From contig CM065699.1 of assembly GCA_017654935.2 (NCBI GenBank), positions 38,768,450 through 38,832,449 of the forward strand: a stretch of 64,000 bases of DNA. Direction: 5' to 3'. The stretch's first letter is position 1, and each line of letters starts with the position of its first letter. Source of the stretch: Phymorhynchus buccinoides. Lineage: Eukaryota; Mollusca; Gastropoda; Neogastropoda; Raphitomidae. The notes below the pieces were generated by a model. That model was not told where the DNA came from. It was given only the letters and a program-made list of their open reading frames with translations, and made no database searches. Positions 22,801-34,100 of this stretch are shown one piece after another. The translations under genes were made by a program, and so were the position numbers.

Positions 22801-25800
22801 ATACCGGGGGGTCTTTTGTACAAATAGTTCCTCCACCTTCTGGTAGTTCTGTGCTTGTAACTTCCTCTAATTTTGTCATTCTCTTTGACTCTGCCTTTTC
22901 CCTTTGCTTACTGTCATCTGCTATCTTTCTATCTCACTGGTCCATTCTCCTGTCTTTTTTCTATAAATTCTTACAAAGATTTCTTCAGCCGAAGTCGGAC
23001 ATGCTGGGCCTAACTATTTCTTAGTTAGGCGCATAACGGCAGCATGACGCATCTACGCTCATATGACAGGAAACTGAGCGAACGAAGAAGAAGAAGAAGA
23101 TTCAATTTTTAACACTGGCACGCTTCGTCTTACTGATTTCTACAAGAGCCAGGACATTGTCCTATTGATTTATCTTGTTTCAGGACAGTTTGTCCTTCTA
23201 TCATTTTTCAATCCTTGGTACGTAACTGAATTTGTATGCAAATTATCAACAGGTGGAGCAGCTGTTCTTGGAGGACTTTGGCCAGAAGCCCTCGGAGATG
23301 TTCGCCACGTTCGATCCTGAGCCCATCGCCGCTGCCAGTCTGGCCCAGGTCCACCGGGCCACCATGCACGACGGTACAGAGGTGGCTGTCAAGGTTGGGG
23401 ACTTTTTTATATATATATCGTTGGTGAAATTCAAAAACCTTGTGTCTCGATTTTTGGGGGTTTTGAGTTAGATACATAGTCAGCTCTCTAATTTTTCCCG
23501 CCACCTTCCACAAAAAGCTCGTATCTCTAACGACTTTCTATCTGGGGTAAATGAGGTTGTGAAAATAGATGAAAAACTCGTAACTTCGTTGTTTTTAAGT
23601 CTAAAAAAAAAAATTGAAAATAATTTTAACAAAATGCAGGACTAAACTCACAATGTCTTGAACAACATATTCCTCATAGTTAATCAATTGTGGTCAACGC
23701 GGTTAATTTTTAAAACTTTTTTTTTCTCCATTTTTCTCAAAACTACCAAAATTGAGATACAAGGTTTTTGAATTTCACCGACGATATATTGCATGCCTGG
23801 TAGACGCCGGATATCTGGTCTTTGGAGTGCCAAAACTTGTGGCTTCCAGTTTTTGGAGTGCCGAAACTTGTGGCTTCTGGATGGTTTCTGGGTGTGGTTT
23901 TTTTATATAGTTAATAGCGGTAAAAAAAAAAAAAAATTAAATTGGAATTGGGCACGAACTCCCGAGATGGGACATTTCAGGAAAACGTTATCGCAAGTCC
24001 CTGAAGTATACCTGTTTACTCTACTCTTTTCAAGTAGTATTCTACTCAATTTGGACCTCTACTACTCTTCAAACCTGAAAATAATGTTCTTTAATTCTTG
24101 ATTACTACTCATTTTCAGTGAACATTATTTGATGGTTTAATGAATAAAACTACACATTTTGCACCAACAGTACTAATTTTAGCTATCCAGTCTACTCAAG
24201 ACTTGTGTAGGGGGTAAACAGGTCTGTGGAAGCAATGACGTAATTTAGTGCACAAACTTTGACGTAAAAAAAGTAGTGCTTTGTCCCCACTCAGCAAAAG
24301 TGTTGAATATTGTGAATATTCCGGGTTGGAGTTTTGACGTAATGTTTTCAGAAGTTCTTTTTTTTTTGCGGACAAATATGAAAGACTCCATATTGTTTCA
24401 ATTGTTGAATTATTTAAATGATTCCAGTTTAAAAAAGCAATAAAATTAACAGAGAATGTTGTCTAGTGATAAACGATAACTATAATCATAATTACATTTT
24501 CTTAAAATTAAGAAAAACATAAAGAGATTGAATTTGTTTGTGTGTGTGTCTCTGTGTGTGTGTGTGTGTAGGTTCAATACATAGATCTCAGGGACCGATT
24601 CTCTGGTGATGTACGCACCTGCGAGTTTCTGCTGAAGATCATCGGGTGGATCCACCCCAAGTTTGGCTTTGCGTGGGTACTCCAGGTGAGTCTGTTGGTT
24701 TTGCAATTGTTGTTTTATTTTCTCCAAGGAAAAGAACATGCTATGCAGAGCTTGTATGGCAGGTGTGCATATGTGCCGTGTTAGACTTCATTGAGCATAA
24801 GGTCAGAACATGTTACATGTTTTATTAACTGTATTGAAAGGAAAGATTTATCCGAAATGTTATATTTTAATGTGTTGGGAGTTTTGTTTGTATTCTAATC
24901 GTTAAGCGTGCAATTTTGTCTCAGCTCTTTTGGTCTGTGATTGTTTTAGTGAACCTTTTTTTTTTTTAAATCAGATTTATTTAGCCGTTCATTGTGGTGT
25001 GTGTGCATATATGTGTGTGTATCAGACCTGCCTACTGCTACGATTTGGCCGTAGCAGCTACGAAAAATAAAGCTTTGCTACGGAGCTACGGCAACCTTAA
25101 CGTTGCTACGGAAAAAACAAATTGCCGCCGCATTTTATTTTTGCTTATGTCGTTCCCGGTTTTGTCAGTTTCTAAGAGCAGACGCCGTGTCACGAGCGAT
25201 AACCAAGTCACTTCCGTTTTTATCAAAGTGACTGCGCATGCGTTCTTCTTATTTTCTCTGGAAAAAATGGCGGACTCCAGCAGCAGTAGTGATTCGGGAG
25301 ATGTTTCAAACGAAGAAAAACGAACGCAACCCAGAACATGAAAATCATCTGGCACACCATCTTGTTCTAAGAAAAAATATCGGCCTGCCGCACAAGTTTT
25401 TAAAATAGCTTACACGGAGGAGTGGCCTTGCATCGTCAGAAGTTGACTCGGTGCGAACCATGCTCTCTGCAACCTCTGCCATGCGGACTTCTCTGTGAAT
25501 CATGGCGGTAGAGACGATTGCCGTCAACACGTTCAATCGGCGAAACATATTAAGCAGTGCGTTTCGGCTCAGGAAGAGAACAAATCGATTGCCGTTGTTT
25601 GTGGATGCTACGGAAAAATTTGCCATGCTACTGAAAATTGATGGCTGGGCTATTGATTGGGAAAATTCCAAGTAGGCAGGTCTGGTGTATGTGCATGTGT
25701 TTGAAGAGTGTGTGCCTGCTGTCCGCAAGTGTGTGTGTGTGTTTGAGTGTATGCCGACTGCATGAGCGCAAGTTTTGCGTGGATGTCTTTCTACTAAAGT

Positions 25801-28800
25801 TTGCTAAGTTTTATTGGTATTTTACATGCCACCACAACATGCATTTCCTTTATGGGGACCAATAAAAGACTGAGTGTGATTGTCAATGCGGACTATGAGT
25901 TAGGTTTCTTTTTCTCAACTTTGACCCATGCCTCAAACCAATGCAGTCATTATGAGAATGTTTCTTATTACTTAGGGAATGGTTCCACAAATATATTTGC
26001 TGTTGCACTCATTCTGAAGTCTTATTTTAGCTTCATTTTTTAAACTCTTAGAATTAGCTTGAAAAAAGTAAATGACCACTAGGACCAGTTGTACTGGGGG
26101 GAAAAACACCACAAACAAACAGGTTGAAATTTGGTCCTTTTATTGAGAAGAAAGAATACCTACTTAAAATTAGATTTTAAAGATCACATAATTTCACTTA
26201 AAGTTTATACACAGCTGCAGCTTATATACGAATATACTCGTTATCATTTATGAAAGAGATGCAGCTTGTATATTGATGCACCAAATTGTCTTCTTCTTCT
26301 TCATCGATCGCTCAGACAGCTTCCGGTCATTGGAGCGCAGATGCGTCGTGCTGCCTTTATACTCCTACCTAAGAAATAGTTAAGCCCCGGTCTGTCTTCG
26401 GCTGGAGAAAATCTTTGTAAGAATGTCTAGAACATAGACAGGAGAATGAACCAGTAAGACAGAAAGATAGTAGCTAGATGACAGAAAGCAAAGGGAAAGG
26501 GCTGAGTCAAAAAGAGTGACAGATTAGAGGAAGTTACAAGCACAGAACGGACTATAACGCGCTACTTTTTTCTCTCCCAAGACTGAGACCCCTGCGCCTT
26601 ATGATATGACTGAAAATATTGTAAGAAAATATAACAACAAAATCTGAATTATTGTGGGTACGCTTTATAAATTATAACGGTGCGCCTCTTTAGTTCGAAA
26701 AATACGGTACTTTCAGAAGCTGGAGAAAGTATTTAATTTGTACGAAAGGCACACACACACACACACACCCCCGATATTCCCACAGGTTTGTGTATGCATG
26801 CGTGTGCATGGGTGCAACGTTTCCTGGTATACAAGGATTTCCTGTTTTTGAATTTTACCAGAAAAGGAATTTCTTTTTTTTTAATTTGTCAAACAAGATC
26901 TTTGTGTGTCTACTGTATTTTTCAAACACTTTAAAATAAGCATTTGTATAAATTGTGGAAAAAGCAAACTAAAATACCTTCATAAATCAATTTTTGCTTC
27001 AGCTGTAGGGGGGCATTACCTCTGGACCCCGGCCTTTCAGGTTTTTTTCATTTTGTGTAGTTGCATCCATGTACTGTGTGTGTGTGTGTGTGTGTATGAA
27101 CCGAATATATTATCTGAATGAAATGGTACGTTGAATGCCTGTGTGTGTGTCAGGACCTGAAGGAAACTCTGCGGCAGGAGCTGGACTTTGAGCAGGAGGC
27201 TCGCAACGGGGAGCAGTGTCAGCGCGACCTTCGACACCTCAAGTACATCTACGTCCCCACCGTCCTGTGGGACCGGACCACCAAGGTGACCTAACTAATT
27301 ATGTGCGCAGAAAGAGATCCTGTGCGAATGAACAGTAAACACTCAAATGTCCATATTTTTATGATGTCTTATTTTTTGGACTTTAACCCTTTCAACGCTA
27401 GCCATTCCTCAGCCAAACTTTACCATTAAACTTACCTGGGTAGAGAAAAGATTTTGTCTGCAATATTGGGGATTCCTCTGTGACAAGCCTAAAATAGGGC
27501 CGATCCTTACCTCCCAAAATGAAGAACATAAGGTCACTGGATACCAGACCCTCATTTGATGCCTTTTAGTTATATCGGTGTTAAATCATTGTGGTGCCAA
27601 GAGGCGACAGTGGCGATGAAAGGGTTAAGGTCACTAGATACCAGACCCTCATTTGATGCCTTTTAGTTATATCGGTGTTAAATCATTGTGGTGCCAAGAG
27701 GCGACAGTGGCGATGAAAGGGTTAAGGTCACTGGATACCAGACCCTCATTTGATGCCTTTTAGTTATATCGGTGTTAAATCATTGTGGTGCCAAGAGGCG
27801 ACAGTGGCGTTGAAAGGGTTAAGGTCACTGGATACCAGACCCTCATTTGATGCCTTTTAGTGATATCGGTGTTAAATCATTGTGGTGCCAAGAGGCGAAA
27901 GTGGCGATGAAAGGGTTAAGGTCACTGGATACCAGACCCTCATTTGATGCCTTTTAGTGACATGGGTGTTAAATCATTGTGGTGCCAAGAGGCGACAGTG
28001 GCGATGAAAGGGTTAAGGTCACTGGATACCAGACCCTCATTTGATGCCTTTTAGTTACATGGGTGTTAAATCATTGTGGTGCCAAGAGGCGACAGTGGCG
28101 ATGAAAGGGTTAAGGTCACTGGATACCAGACCCTCATTTGATGCCTTTTAGTTACATGGGTGTTAAATCATTGTGGTACCAAGAGGCGACAGTGGCGTTG
28201 AAAGGGTTAAGGTCACTGGATACCAGACCCTCATTTGATGCCTTTTAGTTACATGGGTGTTAAATCATTGTGGTGCCAAGAGGCGAAAGTGGCGATGAAA
28301 GGGTTAAGGTCACTGGATACCAGACCCTCATTTGATGCCTTTTAGTTACATGGGTGTTAAATCATTGTGGTGCCAAGAGGCGACAGTGGCGATGAAAGGG
28401 TTAAGGTCACTGGATACCAGACCCTCATTTGATGCCTTTTAGTTATATCGGTGTTATATCATTGTGGTGCCAAGAGGCGATAGTGGCGATGAAAGGGTTA
28501 AGGTCACTGGATACCAGACCCTCATTTGATGCCTTTTAGTGATATGGGTGTTAAATCATTGTGGTGCCAAGAGGCGACAGTGGCGATGAAAGGGTTAAGG
28601 TCACTGGATACCAGACCCTCATTTGATGCCTTTTAGTTATATCGGTGTTAAATCATTGTGGTGCCAAGAGGCGACAGTGGCGATGAAAGGGTTAAGGTCA
28701 CTGGATACCAGACCCTCATTTGATGCCTTTTAGTGACATGGGTGTTAAATCATTGTGGTGCCAAGAGGCGACAGTGGCGATGAAAGGGTTAAGGTCACTG

Positions 28801-31095
28801 GATACCAGACCCTCATTTGATGCCTTTTAGTTATATCGGTGTTAAATCATTGTGGTACCAAGAGGCGACAGTGGCGATGAAAGGGTTAAGGTCACTGGAT
28901 ACCAGACCCTCATTTGATGCCTTTTAGTGATATCGGTGTTAAATCATTGTGGTACCAAGAGGCGACAGTGGCGATGAAAGGGTTAAGGCAGTGCTATTTT
29001 TCTTCTGACTCGGGGGAGGAACACATATGTGACCCAGGGACATTAAGTGTCAAAATGACCATTCTGAGAAAATGTTAGTTAGAAACTTCAGACAATTCTC
29101 TTTCTAATGATGTAAGAACCATTCTGGTAACTTTTTCTGTTTTAGAGTTATGATCATTTAAAGTTGGTAGGGTGACTGTCTGCCATTATGAGAAATCACA
29201 GTGTAAAGTTTAACCTAGCTGAAGAAAATGCATTGACCTACTCATTTGAAAGCACTTTTTGGAGTATTTAGAGACCTTAATAAAGATTATCCTTTATAAA
29301 TATGAAAGATAGGATGTTAAAGAGCACAAAAATACCCTTAGCCCTTTCAATGCTAGCCATTCCTCAGCCGAAATTTAGCATTAAACTTACCTGGGTAGAG
29401 AACAGATTTTGGCTGCAATATTGGGGATTCCTCTATGACATGCATAAAAAAGGGCCTATCCTTACCTCCCAAAATTAAGAACATAATGTCACTGGATACC
29501 AGATCCTCATTTGATGCCTTTTAGTAACATGTGTTAAATCATTGTGGTGCCAAGAGGCGACAGTGGCGATGAAAGGGTTAACTCAAAATTGATATTAAAA
29601 AAATAATAATTTGACTTTGCAAGCCTGTTGTGAGAAACTAGCCCAGCGACTTAATGTCCCTTTCACATATGGCTCACACATACGTGGAAGTTCCGTGCGG
29701 AAACCCATGCGCAGTCCGCCACAAAAAAATCTAGAAGTAAGAAACATGAAGGAGTGTGTACATTACATGCGCATGCGCAATCCCGTCCGCTTATTTCTTA
29801 TGTAAGTGTATAGGGTTTCCGTACGGAACTCGCAGATTGCGGATGTAATGTATATGTTACGCCCAATCCATGAAATTGCCCATTTCATCAAATGGGCAAA
29901 GCATTTTGCCCAATTCATCAAATGGACTGTATATCACATTTTTCAATTCCCGCTCACACAGGTATTGATTAAGGTTGATTCAACAGTAGCATAATTTTCT
30001 ACATTGTATTTTCACCCCCATCCTGCCCCCAAACTCTACCAATTGCTACTCTGGGGCATGCCTGAGCCACATGTATCAAACATTTTATCAAATTAAGTCT
30101 GAATAACAGAAGTTTAAACTCGTGTTTAGGCATTATTTCTCATCTGTTTGAACCTATTCTTGATATATATCTCTTCGTGTTAATGAATGAAAACCATGTT
30201 TCATTCATATTGCTTTTCTAAATAGTGAGTTTTAAATTGGCCATTTCAGGAACTGGGCAAGCTATTTTGCCTATTTCATGAAATGGGCAATTTCACGGAT
30301 TGGACGTAACATATACAAGCCCTAAGACCCCTGAACCTTATGTATAGTAAGTAACTTGGTAAAGGTAAAGATGTGCCACCTCCCCTGCATTTCTCGGTTA
30401 ATTGTATTTTTCCGTTTTTGCCTTTCTTACCATACATAAAGCTGTATTTTAGGAACATTTTCAGCTAATTCTCTTTTTGGAATACTAACCCTAGCCCTAA
30501 ACCTAACCCTACCCCCCACTATGTACTGCAGTGCACTGCGATTTGTTACAGTTGTGGTTCGTTGTGTTTTTCTTTCTTATAGGGTGGGGGTAAGGTTAGG
30601 GATAGGGTTAGTATTCCAAAAAGGTTATTAGCTAAAAAGGTTCCTAAAACGCAGCTTTATGTATGGTAATAAAGGCAAAAACGGAAAAATACAATTAACC
30701 GAGAAATGTAGGGGGGGTGGCACATCTTGACCTTTACCAGTAACTTTTTTTGGTGTCACATTTGGGAGTGTCTTATTATATGATGCGCTTGTGTTGCAGA
30801 GGGTGTTGACCACAGAGAACATCCAGGGCTGTAAGATCAGTGACCTTCAAGTCATCACTGACATTAAGTGTATTAGGTACTTTATAGTCACAGAGGCATC
30901 TCTGTGGAATTCGTGTTGCTCCTACCTGGAGAGCGCGTCGCAGTCAGAGGCGCGCCACCCCTTTTTTCTTTTTTTTGCATGTGATTTTTGTGTGTGATTG
31001 ATGAGGAAGGAAAGGGGTGGGTGGGTAAATTTTGACCAAATGACAACTTTTTCATTGCCACTGGGTTTAACGTGTGCTAAGTGCATGGGCACACG

Positions 31096-31126
<31 letters not shown>

Positions 31127-34100
31127 TCCACATCCAGACCGTAAAGCCTACTGGAAAGTGAGAGAAAAAATCCCCTGTACCCAGGCTCGAACTCGGGTTT
31201 ACTTGACACGAAGTGAACGCGCTACCACTGTGCCACTCTACACATGGAGCTGTCCATCAAATCATTATTGCTATTATTATGGTTATTATTTGTGCTGGTG
31301 TGTGGTGTTGCAGAGGGTGCTGACCACAGAGTACATCCAGGGCTGTAAGATCAGTGACCAGCAGGCCATCACTGACATGGGACTGTCCATCAAAGATGTG
31401 AGATCCATTGTAATTTTCTGCTGTTTTAATCTATATGGTAAGATCGGTATGTATATGTTATTTGGATTTTGGCATGGTACAAGGCTTTTGGCCTCTCGAG
31501 AGTTCATGTTCTTTAGCCCACGACAGTGTCAGTGTATTTATGCAGACATCAGAATTGTCAGAGGATTTCAGAGGATTAAGAATTTATGACAGAGGATTGG
31601 TTTCTCTTGTCAGAGGTTTTGCCTTTTTATTGAGTGTTATCCTTTAAGCTAAATAGCATTTTAAAGTGATTTATCACTATATTAACCCTTTCATCGCCAA
31701 AGTCTCATTTTAACACCACCGTGATTTAACACCTATGCCACTAAAAGGCATCAAATTGGGGTCTATTATCCAAAGACCCAATTGTGCTTAGTTTTGGGGA
31801 AGTAAGGGTAGACCTTATTTTATATATGTCACAGAGCAATCCTCAATAGTGCAGATGGATTTTGTTCTCTACCCAGGTAAATTTAATGGAAATTTTAGGC
31901 TGAAATATGGCTGGTGGTGAAAGGGTTAAGCCTTTTTGGTGGTGTTCGGAACTCATTTCAATGTTGTCCCTCTTCAGTCTAGGGCATAGATAGCCCTTTT
32001 ACCGCGGTTTTCAGAGGATTGGACTTCAGACTATTCTGGTGCCTGGTATTATTGTGTGTTTCAGGTTGTCAGGTGTTCATTATTTTATTGTGTGTGCCCA
32101 CAGGTGGACCAGAAGTTGGTGCAGTGTTTCTCGGACCAGATCTTCCTGTCGGGCTTCGTGCACGCCGACCCTCACCCCGGCAATGGTGAGCTGGGAGAAA
32201 GAGGCCACGCCTTTGCTTTTAACGCATCGAAGCAAATCGATATTTCTTCTTCTGCATTCCCAGGCCATATGGCCATAATGGGTAAGGTACGTATGTGTCC
32301 GGTTTTCAGTTTTCACTGGTCTCCCCACTGCGTACAGCCGACACATTCCGATTTCGGAGGAGCTCAAAGGAGATAAATTATATGGAAGATTTTTGTAAAT
32401 AAAAAAAAAAGGCAGGAGAATGGGCCAATAAGTCAGAAAGATAGTAGATGACAGAAAGCAAAGGGAAAAGGCAGTGTCAAAGAGAGTGACAGATCAGAGG
32501 AAGTTACAAGCAAAGAACTTCAAGAAGGTGGAACTATTTTTACGAAAGACCCCCTGGTATCCCCTAGGGAGAGACTTGTGGAAGGGTCAGGGTCGTCCAG
32601 CTTCCCGTATGGAGACACGAGGCATCCACCCACTGCCCCAAAGTCGACAGTAAAACTGATTATCCCCCTGTCCCTAGAAGCTATCTCACCAAAATTTGAT
32701 AAACCCTTCACTGCCAGAGGAAAACTGAGAACTTATCGATTTTCCTATCATAAAATTTAAGAGAAACCTGTTGTTAGAGTAAGACTCAATCTGAGAAAAT
32801 GGTCTAGAGATACAGTGGGACCTTCCGTATAAGACCTTAAAACATCATCCACGTCACGTGTAAAAATCACGGTTTTCACGTGTTTTCCCTCTTATAGCTG
32901 TATGACATATGGCGGGGTTCAGACTGGTGCTGTTGGACCACGGGCTGTATGATCGGCTTAAGCCCACGGAGCGAAGGGCGCTTGCCATACATTTGCAAAC
33001 AAAATTGGTTTGAAACCTAACTGAGAGTGCCTACCAGACATGATAGACTGTGGAGCTAAATTAGGTAAAGGGTCTGTGCATGGAGAGGGTTAGGATGGGG
33101 GGAATCCTCCCATGTTTGCTCCAAGGGCAAAAAATTATATTTTTTTAGTTTGTCATACTGTGCAGTGTTCATATGCCGGGGGTCAGACGGCAAGGCCCAG
33201 TTGATGCTGTTGGACTATGGGCTGTACGATCGGCTGAAGCCCGATCGGCTGAAGCCTGCAGAGCAAAAGGCGCTTGCCATACATTTGCAAAACAATTGGT
33301 TTAAAACCTATCAGAGAGTGCCTACCATACATGATAGACTGTGGAGCTAAAATTGGGTAACGGGTCTGTGCATGGAGTGGAATCCTCCCATGTTTGCTCC
33401 AAGGGCAAAAAAAAAGTCTTCTAGTCATGCTGCGTCCATGTTTGTCATGCCGTGCAGTGTTCATACGGCGGGGGTCAGACGGCAAGGCCCAGCTGGTTCT
33501 GTTGGACCACGGGCTGTACGATCGGCTGAAGCCCGCGGAGCGAAGGGCGCTGTGCCACCTGTACAAAGCCATCATCATGCTGCAGGAGGACAAGATGGAG
33601 AAATACTCCCTGGACCTGGGAGTCTCAGGTGTGTGTGTGTCTGTCTGTCTGTCTGATGTGTGTGTGTCACCTATGCAAAGGCCATCATCATGCTAGAGCC
33701 AGAGGAGGACAAGATGGAGAAATACTCCCTGGACCTGGGAGTCTCAGGTGTGTGTGTGTCTGTCTGTCTGTCTGTCTGATGTGTGTGTGTGTGTCACCTA
33801 TGCAAAGGCCGTCATCATGCTAGAGGAGGACTAGATGGAGACATACTCCCTGGACCTGGGAGTCTCAGGTGTGTGTGTGTGTGTCTGTCTGTCTGTCTGT
33901 CTGATGTGTGTGTGTCTGTCTGTGTGTCTGTCTGATGTGTGCGTGTGTGTCACCTATGCAAAGGCTGTCATCATGCTGCAGGAGGACAAGATGGAGAAAT
34001 ACTCCCTGGACCTGGGAGTGTCAGGTGTGTGTCTTTCTGTCTGTCTGTCTGATGTGTGTGTGTGTGTTACCTATGCAAAGGCCGTCATCATGCTAGAGGA

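Noticed and set aside
27532..28987. CRISPR-like regular array
   Set aside because: Units are contiguous 97-bp copies without unique spacers, derived from a MITE in a eukaryotic intron.
30480..30620. Interstitial telomere sequence
   Set aside because: CCCTAA-like words are irregular, few, and part of the paired arms of a foldback element.
33165..33350. Third alternative version of exon 9
   Set aside because: It has no donor, ends in a stop and lacks the DHG His, so it is a decayed copy and not a paired alternative exon.
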